Below, one piece after another: positions 1-8,607 of a DNA stretch of 64,000 nt (position 1 is the first letter of the stretch; each line of letters starts with the position of its first letter). The DNA comes from Ascidiaceihabitans sp034111945 (GTDB lineage Bacteria; Pseudomonadota; Alphaproteobacteria; Rhodobacterales; Rhodobacteraceae), in NCBI GenBank assembly GCA_047626725.1, contig JBLHSG010000024.1, forward strand, positions 3,476 to 67,475. Direction: 5' to 3'. The position numbers were made by a program, and so were the translations under genes. The notes below the pieces were generated by a model. It worked only from the letters and a program-made list of their open reading frames with translations, had not been told where the DNA came from and searched no databases.

Positions 1-115
1 ACGATGCGGTTTTGCGCTGCAACGCGGCATCGCAGTTTGACCTTGATATGGTCGCTCAACACCGTTCACATGACATTTAATTTACCAACCTGACCCTGCA
101 AAGGAGAGCACGGCC

Positions 116-2380
116 GTGCATTTCATTAAAATTCTGGCGCTTACCGCCCTTTTGGCCTGTGCCGGCTATTCACCAGCCGCCGCGCAATCGCTCTTTTCCA
201 CAACATCTGGCGAGGACACGTCAGTCACCCTGCCTGACCCATTGACCGAAGACGCGGCAAACGCATTGATATCGCGCCTGTCCGACAGCGAAGTTCGCGC
301 GCTTTTGTTAGATCAGCTAAACGCACAAGCCGTCCCGGTCGACGACGGCGCAGGCCTTAGTGAATTTTTCTATCACGCGACAAAGGGTGCCGCGAATTCG
401 GTCGCACAATCCATCCAAGCCCTGCCGATTTTGTTCGAAAAACAGCCCCAAGCCTTTGCTACGTTTTACGGAAAAATCGGCGGTGAAGGACTGCTAAAGC
501 TACTGGGATACATGGTCGTCATGTTTGGCGGCGCTGTAATCGCCGAATTGATTTTCCGCCGCCTGATCATGAAATGGCAAATCCGAAAGCCGGCTGATTT
601 TAACAACGTCACTTTGCGCGAAACCATCGTGTTTTTATCGCAACGGCTGGCGCGCGAAATCGTGGCAGTTCTGGTTTTTATCATCGTTGCAATGTCGATC
701 GGCCAAGCCATCCTGCCGCCATTCTTGGGCGGCGTTGTCGGGTTGATCGGGCCGTATCTGATTGCCTTTCCCCGTTTAATGGTGGCTGTGGGGCGGTTTT
801 TGTTTGCGCCAAAGAACCCGTATTTCCGCTTGCTTAACGTTGATGATGCCACGGCAAAAGCGTCGGTTTTTCACAACTTTGGTTTTGCATTTTTGGTCGG
901 GCTTTCCTTTGTCATCATCCAGTTCAACGAATTCAATGGCTTGCCGCGCGGCGAAGCACGTGTTGGATTTTGGCTGAACCTAGCCGTTCACGTGTACCTT
1001 GCGACCGTGATCTGGCGGTACCGCGACGGCATGGTCAGCATGATGCGCGGCTTTGATCCAGACGTCACCCCAACCGAAGATCGCATCGCCCGCGCCTTTC
1101 CGTATTTCGCGATTTTTGTGACGTTGGGAATTTGGTGGATCATCCAGATCGTTGTCAGCTACGGCAATTTTGCCATGCTCGACGGCGCCCCTCATTACAA
1201 AACGATGACTTTGCTGATTTTTGCGCCTGCGATGGACACTGTGATCCGCGGTTTGGTGCGCCATCTTTCCCCCGCGATGACAGGCGAAGGGGCCGTGGCG
1301 GAACGTGCCTACCATTCGGCCAAGCGATCTTATGTTCGTATCGGGCGCGTTGTGGTGTTTGGCATGGTTATCATGGCGATTGCCGGGTTTTGGGGCATGT
1401 CAGCGACAAATATCGCATCCGCCGGGGTTGGGCCGCAATTGGCCGCCAAACTGATGGAATTCCTGATTATCATCGCCATTGGCTATCTGTTTTACGAAAT
1501 CGTGTCGCTTTACATCAATCGCAAGCTCGCCGCGGAACAGACTGCGTCAGGGCATGATCCCGACGCCCAAGAGGTTGGCGGCGATGGTGGTGGAGCTGGT
1601 GGCTCACGTCTGTCCACAGTTTTACCGCTAATTTTAGGCGTGTCGCGCGCCACTATTGTTGTGGTGTTTTTGCTGCTTGGCCTTGGCAACATCGGCGTCG
1701 ATACCACCCCCCTACTCGCTGGTGCTGGTATCGCCGGTTTGGCCATTGGTTTTGGCGCGCAAAAGCTGGTGACAGACGTTGTGTCTGGCATCTTTTTCCT
1801 GATCGATGATGCGTTTCGCACTGGTGAATACGTGGCCGTTGACGGGACGATGGGCACTGTCGAAAACATCTCGATCCGGTCGATGCAATTGCGCCACCAC
1901 AAAGGGCCTGTACATACGATTCCCTACGGTGAAATCCCAAAAATCACGAATTTCAGCCGTGATTGGGTGATTATGAAGCTGCGTTTTACCGTGCCCTTTA
2001 ATACCGATCCGAACATGGTCAAAAAGATCTTTAAAAAGATCGGCCAAGAGATGCTGTTGATGGACGAATTCAAAGACGATTTTCTACAGCCGTTTAAATC
2101 CCAAGGCATGCTTGAAATCGACGATGTCGGCATGGTGTTTCGCGGTAAATTCATGGCCAAACCAGGCACACAGTTCACGATGCGCAAGGAAATTTTTAAC
2201 CGCGTGAATGCCGCATTTGCAGAAAACGGTATCGAATTTGCCCGCCGCGAAGTTCGGGTCGCCCTGCCCTCAATGGGAGACAAGGAATTGACAGCCGAGG
2301 ACAAGGCTGCGATCGCCGCCGCCGCAACACAAGCCGCACAGGAACAGCTGCCAGCGGACGGTCAAAAGGATGATCGGTAA
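116..2380 (+). CDS. MscS-family mechanosensitive ion channel, large multi-TM form
   Basis: This is an inner-membrane channel expected to open under membrane tension and release solutes during hypo-osmotic shock. A signal-like hydrophobic segment covers residues 1-23, several membrane helices follow through about residue 470, and the MscS core lies near residues 510-680. The pore-helix signature AGAGIAGLAIGFGAQ and the following VSGIFFLID segment are clear. At 754 residues it is much longer than the small MscS (about 290), so it belongs to the extended multi-TM class. The start is GTG with AAGGAG nine bases upstream. It appears to be a single-gene unit. Confidence 0.9.
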   Translation: MHFIKILALTALLACAGYSPAAAQSLFSTTSGEDTSVTLPDPLTEDAANALISRLSDSEVRALLLDQLNAQAVPVDDGAGLSEFFYHATKGAANSVAQSIQALPILFEKQPQAFATFYGKIGGEGLLKLLGYMVVMFGGAVIAELIFRRLIMKWQIRKPADFNNVTLRETIVFLSQRLAREIVAVLVFIIVAMSIGQAILPPFLGGVVGLIGPYLIAFPRLMVAVGRFLFAPKNPYFRLLNVDDATAKASVFHNFGFAFLVGLSFVIIQFNEFNGLPRGEARVGFWLNLAVHVYLATVIWRYRDGMVSMMRGFDPDVTPTEDRIARAFPYFAIFVTLGIWWIIQIVVSYGNFAMLDGAPHYKTMTLLIFAPAMDTVIRGLVRHLSPAMTGEGAVAERAYHSAKRSYVRIGRVVVFGMVIMAIAGFWGMSATNIASAGVGPQLAAKLMEFLIIIAIGYLFYEIVSLYINRKLAAEQTASGHDPDAQEVGGDGGGAGGSRLSTVLPLILGVSRATIVVVFLLLGLGNIGVDTTPLLAGAGIAGLAIGFGAQKLVTDVVSGIFFLIDDAFRTGEYVAVDGTMGTVENISIRSMQLRHHKGPVHTIPYGEIPKITNFSRDWVIMKLRFTVPFNTDPNMVKKIFKKIGQEMLLMDEFKDDFLQPFKSQGMLEIDDVGMVFRGKFMAKPGTQFTMRKEIFNRVNAAFAENGIEFARREVRVALPSMGDKELTAEDKAAIAAAATQAAQEQLPADGQKDDR

Positions 2381-2595
2381 AGATGGCGCAAGACACCCGA
2401 CAGATGAATCACCATATGCACCACAACAAAACCGCCTAAAAATATAGCGTCCAAGCGGTGGACCTGCTTTGCCGTCATCGAATTTGACCTTTAGAAAACC
2501 CACGGTGAAACCACGTTATGACGCCAGCATATGATGGTCGGCATACTGATTTTGATCGTATGAATCGAACGCGGATGATTGACGCGATCACCGCC

Positions 2596-3408
2596 TTAGC
2601 CGCGGCGATCCAACATCGCGGCAACAATTGCTTCGGGCGCGTCTTCTTGTACCAAATGCCCCGCACTGGGAATCCGCGTGATTTTGCCCCCTGCGATCAG
2701 ATCAGCAAATTCTTGGCCTCGCGCAAATGGAATCCAGTCGTCTTTTTCACCCCAAAGCACCCGAACATCGCAGTCCATCGGCCCGTAGCTGTCTTGAATT
2801 TCATCAGTTTGGGACTGATCCATTTGCGCGATTTGGCGGTAGAATGCGGGTTGACCAATCGGCCCTAACCACGGTGTCATGTAGACTTCAAACGCATCTT
2901 CGCTCAGGGTTTTGTGCGCTGCGGTTTGTAGATACGCCCGCAACAACGCGGCGTGCATGTAGGCGGGCATTCTGGCAAAAGCAGCCTCGTGATTGCGCAC
3001 ATGCGTCACAAACGGGGATCCCCACGGGCGCACAACCACCGCATCAAAAATCGTCAGCCGCGCGTATCTAAGCCCATCAATGTGCCAGGCCCGCATCGCA
3101 GTTGCGCCGCCAAAATCATGTGCCAAAACCTCTGGTCGATCCAATTCCCAGTGGTCAAACAACGCTGACATCAAACCGTTTTGAACAGTCAGCGACACGT
3201 CTTGGCCTTCGTGTTTTTCTGATTGTCCGTAACCAATCAAATCGAAAAAATACACCGTGAACCGTGCGGCCAACAGCGGTGCGATGCGTCGCCATACTTG
3301 TGATGAAAACGGTGTGCCATGCAACAAAACCAGCGCTGGCCCGCTGCCGATCTTGCCCCATGCGATTTGGGTGCCGTTGTAATTAAAGCGGTTCTCAAGC
3401 AGTAGCAT
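2596..3408 (-). CDS. Alpha/beta hydrolase, haloalkane/haloacetate dehalogenase or epoxide hydrolase type
   Basis: This soluble alpha/beta-hydrolase has the oxyanion motif HGTP at residues 30-33. The nucleophile elbow reads AHDFGGA, with Asp98 as the presumed nucleophile, which is typical of dehalogenases and epoxide hydrolases rather than Ser esterases. The acid is probably Asp223 or Asp224 and the catalytic base His251. The length of 270 residues is normal. It is transcribed divergently from the ArsR gene at 3475, which suggests control by that regulator. The substrate cannot be told from sequence. Confidence 0.85.
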   Translation of the reverse strand: MLLLENRFNYNGTQIAWGKIGSGPALVLLHGTPFSSQVWRRIAPLLAARFTVYFFDLIGYGQSEKHEGQDVSLTVQNGLMSALFDHWELDRPEVLAHDFGGATAMRAWHIDGLRYARLTIFDAVVVRPWGSPFVTHVRNHEAAFARMPAYMHAALLRAYLQTAAHKTLSEDAFEVYMTPWLGPIGQPAFYRQIAQMDQSQTDEIQDSYGPMDCDVRVLWGEKDDWIPFARGQEFADLIAGGKITRIPSAGHLVQEDAPEAIVAAMLDRRG

Positions 3409-3438
3409 CGCGGCCTCTTGATCTGTATCAAATTCACC

Positions 3439-3464
3439 CCTAAAATAGGATTTATACTATATAG
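3439..3464. promoter_or_regulatory. Divergent promoter region with small palindromes (candidate ArsR operator)
   Basis: The 66-base gap between the hydrolase and arsR genes holds CCTAAAATAGG (3439-3449, CCTA arms) and CTATATAG (3457-3464), separated by an AT-rich stretch that could serve as a -10 element. The location suggests autoregulation of arsR and control of the hydrolase. This is inference from position and symmetry only. Confidence 0.4.
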
Positions 3465-3474
3465 GAGTCAAGCT

Positions 3475-3774
3475 ATGAATGAGGTTACCAAGGCTCTTTC
3501 AAGCCAGCGCCGCCAACAGGTTCTAAAATGGCTTGTTGATCCGGTCGCCAATTTTCCGGCGCAGCATACGGGTGATCTGGAAAAAGACGGGGTGTGCGTG
3601 GGTTTCATTGCCGACAAGCTTGGCATCGCGCAGCCATCGGCCACATCACAAATGAAGATTCTGCAAAACGCCGGTTTGGTGACCTCGACACGCATTGCAC
3701 AATGGACATTTTACCGGCGAGACGAAGCTGGCATCACCCACGCACGGTCTGTTTTGAACGACATACTATCGTGA
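3475..3774 (+). CDS. ArsR-family winged-helix transcriptional regulator
   Basis: A 99-residue DNA-binding protein whose winged helix is centred on GVCVGFIADKLGIAQPSATS (recognition helix around residues 48-60). The frame stays open upstream, but ATG at 3475 has AGGAG at proper spacing, so this start was chosen. No Cys pair of the classic metal-binding type is present, so the inducer is probably not arsenic-like. It is divergent from the Asp-nucleophile hydrolase gene and likely regulates it. Confidence 0.85.
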   Translation: MNEVTKALSSQRRQQVLKWLVDPVANFPAQHTGDLEKDGVCVGFIADKLGIAQPSATSQMKILQNAGLVTSTRIAQWTFYRRDEAGITHARSVLNDILS

Positions 3775-3867
3775 TAATTTCCAAACGTATGAACCACAGA
3801 AAACCACAGCAAAATGCGGCTACTTAAGGAAATTTATTTGGCTCAGCTCACTGATGAAATTGACCCG

Positions 3868-4485
3868 TCAAGAACTGGGCGGTCGCGGCAGTTTCCAATC
3901 AAATCGAACGCTTACCAATCGCAGGACAACTGCTAAAATCACCGCAATTGTCACAGCAATTTTTTCTGGAACATCAAGCCAAATACAACCAATATACGTC
4001 GCGCCACCAGCAAGGGCGGCAAGCGCATAGACGTCTTCATTCAGCACCCGCGGCACCTCAGCGGCCATGATATCGCGCAGCACACCGCCCCCGACCGCAG
4101 TCATAACACCCAGCAAAATCGCGCCCGGTGGTTCCAGCCCATACTCCATCGCCTTGCGACATCCCGCGACCGCAAAAACACCCAGCCCGACAGCATCCAG
4201 AACCATGACAGGCCGATTTAGGCGGTCAATTTGTGGCTTGAAAAAGAAGGCACAGACACCGGCCAAACTTGCCACAGCCATTGGCCACAAACTGCGCAAA
4301 ACTTCGGGCGGGGTATCCCCCAACAACAGATCGCGAATGATGCCACCAGCCACACCAGTCGCCACCGCAAGCACGAGAATACCAAAGATGTCGAAATCCT
4401 TGCGAATAGCGACCATCGCGCCACTTAGGCCAAACACAAAAGTGCCAAGCACATCGAGCATGCTAAACAGTGGGACCGCTGACAT
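3868..4485 (-). CDS. TRIC cation channel family membrane protein (UPF0126, YicG/YadS-like)
   Basis: This 205-residue membrane protein consists of two tandem three-helix repeats. Each repeat has the glycine-rich signature of the family: GGIIRDLLLG in the first half and GGGVLRDIMA in the second. Prokaryotic TRIC homologues form trimeric cation-permeable channels. AGGAG lies about 11 bases upstream of the ATG. The gene seems to be transcribed alone. Confidence 0.88.
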   Translation of the reverse strand: MSAVPLFSMLDVLGTFVFGLSGAMVAIRKDFDIFGILVLAVATGVAGGIIRDLLLGDTPPEVLRSLWPMAVASLAGVCAFFFKPQIDRLNRPVMVLDAVGLGVFAVAGCRKAMEYGLEPPGAILLGVMTAVGGGVLRDIMAAEVPRVLNEDVYALAALAGGATYIGCIWLDVPEKIAVTIAVILAVVLRLVSVRFDWKLPRPPSS

Positions 4486-4570
4486 TTTACTTTGTCTCCT
4501 GAGAACGCCTTGGCGCTACAGTTACCGATAGGCGCGGGAATTGAAAGCTATGTGCGGCGCAACGGTGCCC

Positions 4571-5407
4571 TTAGGCGAGGCCGGTAACAACGCGGTCTTT
4601 TGCAGACAGCAGGTCGGCCAATGGGATAGCCATATCTTTCAGCATCGGGCCATAGCGCATCCAGCGCGCAACCGCATCGTCGTACAGCGGCTGACGGACC
4701 TGAGACACCGACGCGGTATTGACCGGACGGCTGCCAGCCGCGTGATCCAGAACAGCGTCTTCCCATTTTAATCCACAAAATTCCAAGACACTTTCCATCA
4801 TCGGGCGCACGTCGCTGACAACGGCTTCATACGGCACGATCTTGGCCCGGTCGGGCAGCACGCTGGCCCAATAATCGGTGATTTTTTGGTAGTTTTGGTA
4901 CACTGTCCCAAGGTTTTGAAAATCCGTGGTGAACGGCTGGTTGCGACCAAAATTTTGGGTCCAGTTCGACAGACAGCAGGCCATCGGATGCCTGCGCATA
5001 ATGACAAAACGTGCGCGTGGCAGCGCCAAGGCCAACATGCCAATGTACATGTAGTTGATCGGAAGTTTATCGGTAATCACATCACCGCTGATACCGCTGG
5101 CACGAACGGATGCGATGTAGGCCTCGGCGAACAGATTGATGTCATCCGCCGCAATGATGTTTTTGTCGCGTTCTTCCATGATGGCGACCAGCCGCTGGGA
5201 TTGCCCGAACGCCACGCGCGATGCATTCATTTCGCCGCCCGGCTGTATCAAGGTGTGGCGCGATAGCATTTGTTCCATCAGGGTTGTGCCGGATCTTGGC
5301 ATGCCACACACAAAGATCGGCGCGACATCAGACAAACCCGCTGTGCCATCCAGCTTTGATATCAACGCCGGTGTGAACAGCGCGATCATGCGGTCAATCT
5401 GACCCAC
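4571..5407 (-). CDS. Sulfotransferase half of a TPR-sulfotransferase split by an in-frame TAG
   Basis: This is the catalytic part of a PAPS-dependent sulfotransferase. The 5'-phosphosulfate loop reads IFVCGMPRSGTTLMEQM and a 3'-phosphate region follows (FVIMRRHPMACCLSNW). The first usable start is a GTG at 5407 without a good ribosome site. The open frame really continues upstream to 5491, right after the TAG (5494-5492) that ends the TPR gene in the same frame. The bridging residues, KDYQKSYDHFFAGN, match what normally joins the TPR and sulfotransferase parts of the full-length family. Readthrough, a recent nonsense mutation or a sequencing error are possible. Confidence 0.8.
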   Translation of the reverse strand: MGQIDRMIALFTPALISKLDGTAGLSDVAPIFVCGMPRSGTTLMEQMLSRHTLIQPGGEMNASRVAFGQSQRLVAIMEERDKNIIAADDINLFAEAYIASVRASGISGDVITDKLPINYMYIGMLALALPRARFVIMRRHPMACCLSNWTQNFGRNQPFTTDFQNLGTVYQNYQKITDYWASVLPDRAKIVPYEAVVSDVRPMMESVLEFCGLKWEDAVLDHAAGSRPVNTASVSQVRQPLYDDAVARWMRYGPMLKDMAIPLADLLSAKDRVVTGLA

Positions 5408-5491
5408 GTGTTTTTCAGGGTCGAATGAATACTCTTGAGCCGTCAGCGCGTTGCCTGCAAAAAAGTGATCATACGATTTCTGATAGTCTTT

Positions 5492-6436
5492 CTAGTCGGC
5501 ATAGGCTTTGCCCGCGGCCATATGCACGTTCGATTGTGCGGATGGACCTAAACGATCAGCTTGGGTTTCCAGATTTTGCAACATCTTGAATTCAGGGCTG
5601 TCTTCGGTCGTTTTTCGCAAATGGATCAGCCGCGACATGGCACCAATTCCGGTGGGCATACGCGATGCGGCCTTGAGCAAATGCGTGACGGCTTCATCCA
5701 TCTTACCCATCGAGGCCAACGCACTGCCCAAGTGCATATGCGCCTCCAAAGCCTCGGGGGCCAATTCGATCGCCTTGCGCGCGTGGTGTACGGCTGTGTC
5801 GTGGCGCTCTTGCCGGAATAGGGCGGCGGACAGGTTGATATGGCTGGCCAGATCATTGGTATCGATGGAAAGCGCGCGGTAAAAGACGTCGATGGCCGCG
5901 CGGTTCTGATCGATATTGTGCAATGCAATCCCAAGGTTGCGTTGGGCATCTAGCATCGAGGGTTCCAATGCGACGGCCCTGCGCAGGGCCGGGATCGCCG
6001 CGCCATAATCCTGTTTCAAGACGTGTATCGCACCCAGATTGGTCCAGCCACCAGCGTATTTCGGGGCCAGTTTTGTCGCCTGTTCAAAGTACGGCAATGC
6101 CTGATCAATCTTACCGGTCTGCGCGATCAATGCGCCCATGTCTGCCAAAAATCCTGCATGCTCGGGGGCCAGATCAATCGCTTGCTGAATCAAGTCCAGC
6201 CCTTCGCGCGTTTGTCCCGCCGCATGTCGCGCCATGCCTTCCATGTGCACCAGTTCCGGCAGGTCGCCATGTTCCAGTCGCGCGTGTTCCAGCATCTCGA
6301 TAGCCACCAGATGGCGACCGCCCTGAAAATGTCGGCGAACGCGTGCCAGCACGTGTCCCACATCCGATGGTTCAGAGGCGAGAAGTGAGCCGTTTGATTG
6401 CGACATTTGGAGTCCTTTGAAGATTGGAAAATCCAT
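5492..6436 (-). CDS. TPR half of the split TPR-sulfotransferase
   Basis: This 314-residue protein is made almost entirely of tetratricopeptide repeats (about residues 30-260), for example the unit PKYAGGWTNLGAIHVLKQDY. It ends KAYAD and then TAG. The same frame continues through the stop into the sulfotransferase at 4571, so one protein of about 620 residues was probably encoded originally. In the full-length family the TPR domain is thought to dock the acceptor. Whether the truncated TPR protein is stable or useful is unknown. Confidence 0.8.
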   Translation of the reverse strand: MDFPIFKGLQMSQSNGSLLASEPSDVGHVLARVRRHFQGGRHLVAIEMLEHARLEHGDLPELVHMEGMARHAAGQTREGLDLIQQAIDLAPEHAGFLADMGALIAQTGKIDQALPYFEQATKLAPKYAGGWTNLGAIHVLKQDYGAAIPALRRAVALEPSMLDAQRNLGIALHNIDQNRAAIDVFYRALSIDTNDLASHINLSAALFRQERHDTAVHHARKAIELAPEALEAHMHLGSALASMGKMDEAVTHLLKAASRMPTGIGAMSRLIHLRKTTEDSPEFKMLQNLETQADRLGPSAQSNVHMAAGKAYAD

Positions 6437-6620
6437 ACTGGACGCAATCGTTACAAAGACAATCTGTTAAAAATCACCACAACATGTTGCATGAACACAC
6501 CATCAAATCAACTACAGGTAGTGCTTTCGCCGCCAATGACGATCGTTGACTTTGCAACTGTTAACCACTTAGGTGATGGAAATAAAGCCAGCAATACCGC
6601 GCGCCATCCTGAGAGATAAT

Positions 6621-7817
6621 ATGTCCGTCACATTTGACTTTTCGAACGTCGCCGCTCCCTCCGAAAATGCGTACAGGTCGCAAGACACAGAGAGGGAAAG
6701 CACTGTTTACACGTATTACAGAACCAACAGCTATTTGGTGAGTACATATGTTTCGTGTTTTAATTATCCGATTTTGCCCTGCGTCACGCATTATAATCGC
6801 TCAACGACCTTCCATATCTCGACAACTGTTCGACATCGAACAGTGACCAATACGAACTACAATGGCGATGCGCGCATGACGTTTCATTCTGATATCGCGG
6901 GCCATGGTTTGGCCGGCGACGCGATGCAATTCACGCTATCAACATCGTCTGAATTCTATAACTACACCTTTGACAATTCTGGGGATGCCGTTTTGTTCAA
7001 TGCTGGGAAAATAATCAATGTTGACGTCCAGGCAACCTACGAGATCCAGTTCACCGACGGCTTGGGGGTCAACGGTCTTATCGATCCGAGCATGTCATTT
7101 TCAGGGGGCGGGGCGTCGTGGATCACCGCAGATGGCTATCAGCAGGCGACACACAATGTTGTGTTTGACGGGACTGTCACGGGTGTACGATTTGTTGTCA
7201 CACCCTATTACGGAGGCAATGAAATAAATTCACTATCAGGGACATTAACCTGCTTTGCGCGCGGCACCGATATCGCCACACCAAACGGAGTGGCCGCGGT
7301 CCAAAGCTTGCGAATTGGCGATCCGGTTTTGACGGCAGATGGCGAAACACGTCTGATCAAATGGATCGGGCGCCAAACGGTCGATACCAAATTCGGCATC
7401 CCTGACCGTTTGTGCCCTGTACGCGTTCGCGCCGGGGCCTTGGGGGATGGTTTGCCCCTGCGCGATCTGGTCGTCACCGCAGACCACGCGCTGTTGCTGG
7501 ATGGCTATCTGGTCAACGCCAGCGCGCTTGTGAACGGCGACACAATCCACTTTGATACAATCGCAAACATCGACCGAAAATTCACGGTTTTCCATATCGA
7601 AGCAGAGGACCATGCGATCATTCTGGCTGAAGGTGTCCCTGCGGAAACATACCTGGATGCGGATTCACGACGCGTGTTCGACAACTATGATGAATACGTC
7701 GCGCTGTACGGCCAAGAGGACGGCAATATCAAAGAAATGCCCAACCTTCGGATATCGTCCGCGCGTCTTTTGCCAACAGCCCTGTCAGATCGATTGTCAC
7801 GCAAAGTGGCGGCATAA
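6621..7817 (+). CDS. Hint (Hedgehog/intein) domain protein
   Basis: A 398-residue protein with an N-terminal half of unknown function, rich in Tyr, Asn and Thr and probably beta-structured, followed by a Hint domain starting at Cys211 in CFARGTDIATPNG. The block TADHALLLDGYLVNASALV is typical of the Rhodobacterales Hint_2 family. The start at 6621 has GAGAGA just upstream; the frame also extends to 6573. Hint domains can perform autocatalytic cleavage at the first Cys, here within TLTCF, which could release the N-terminal half. No export signal is obvious at the N terminus, so leaderless secretion is a guess. Confidence 0.8.
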   Translation: MSVTFDFSNVAAPSENAYRSQDTERESTVYTYYRTNSYLVSTYVSCFNYPILPCVTHYNRSTTFHISTTVRHRTVTNTNYNGDARMTFHSDIAGHGLAGDAMQFTLSTSSEFYNYTFDNSGDAVLFNAGKIINVDVQATYEIQFTDGLGVNGLIDPSMSFSGGGASWITADGYQQATHNVVFDGTVTGVRFVVTPYYGGNEINSLSGTLTCFARGTDIATPNGVAAVQSLRIGDPVLTADGETRLIKWIGRQTVDTKFGIPDRLCPVRVRAGALGDGLPLRDLVVTADHALLLDGYLVNASALVNGDTIHFDTIANIDRKFTVFHIEAEDHAIILAEGVPAETYLDADSRRVFDNYDEYVALYGQEDGNIKEMPNLRISSARLLPTALSDRLSRKVAA

Positions 7818-7866
7818 ACATTGCGCGTTGATCCAAGGGCCCAAGTCCATAAGCCAAACGCCTGAT

Positions 7867-8607
7867 CTAATCAGGATTGGGTATTTTGAGGTATTCATCC
7901 TTTGGTATCTTCACGATGCCTTTGATCCCAAGCAGCGATTTGCTGTGATCATCCAGGTCATCAATCGCGCCTTTTACAGCTTTAAAAATAAGATCAGCAT
8001 CGTTGCCCAGCGCCGTAATCAAAGGCAGTCCAGGTGTGGGTTCGGTCCAATCGAGAACGCGTAAGTCATTTGCAAATGGCTCGTACATTTCGATGTTGCG
8101 CCACGTCACAGCATCAAGGGACGCGATGTCGGCATCCCCGGTCGCCACGGCCTGCGCTGAAAGAAGATGCTGTTCAGTGTGCAGGCGGTTTTCGAACCAG
8201 AACCCTTCTGGTTTCAGATGCCAAAACGGGGCTGCATAGCCCGACTGCGAAAACTTTTGATTATAAGCAAAAACCGCATCTTTGAACGCAGCCATGTCTG
8301 TTCGGGTATCATCCGCGCGCACAACAATGGCACTGCGATAGTATCCCGCAGGACAGCCCGCCAACCCGTAATCAGGGGTGCCGACAATCTGGACCTTGTC
8401 ATGTAACCATGTCCGATACGGCATCCCGCAGGTCTGACTTAGGACCAGTTCGCTATGCTTCCAAACAAAGAATTCCTCGGCGTCTTGGGAAAGGTCCTTT
8501 GGGCTATCTATCCCCGCGTCAGATAAATGTTTGCGGATCAAAGCCCAATAACGGGCATGGGCCTCGTCCAGTTGGGGCCGCTGATACATCATCAAGTTGG
8601 CAATCAT
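7867..8607 (-). CDS. PhnD-like (phosphonate-type) periplasmic-binding-fold protein without signal peptide
   Basis: This 246-residue protein resembles PhnD/SsuA-type substrate-binding proteins, with the block MPYRTWLHDKVQIVGTPDYG and a following strand SAIVVRADD. No signal peptide is visible: the N terminus reads MIANLMMYQRPQLDEA, so it may act in the cytoplasm. The ATG directly follows the TAA of the upstream TPR gene, and AAAGGA lies inside the end of that gene, implying translational coupling. No permease or ATPase gene is adjacent, so the transporter annotation may mislead. Confidence 0.7.
   Translation of the reverse strand: MIANLMMYQRPQLDEAHARYWALIRKHLSDAGIDSPKDLSQDAEEFFVWKHSELVLSQTCGMPYRTWLHDKVQIVGTPDYGLAGCPAGYYRSAIVVRADDTRTDMAAFKDAVFAYNQKFSQSGYAAPFWHLKPEGFWFENRLHTEQHLLSAQAVATGDADIASLDAVTWRNIEMYEPFANDLRVLDWTEPTPGLPLITALGNDADLIFKAVKGAIDDLDDHSKSLLGIKGIVKIPKDEYLKIPNPD

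Noticed and set aside
466..2047. Several long minus-strand frames inside the MscS gene
   Set aside because: They lie fully antisense to a clear family member, have low-complexity composition and no ribosome sites; they are coding-bias shadows.
5492..5494. Amber codon as a possible pyrrolysine site
   Set aside because: The enzyme family does not use pyrrolysine, no pyl genes are seen, and the MttB-like gene in this window has no in-frame TAG.
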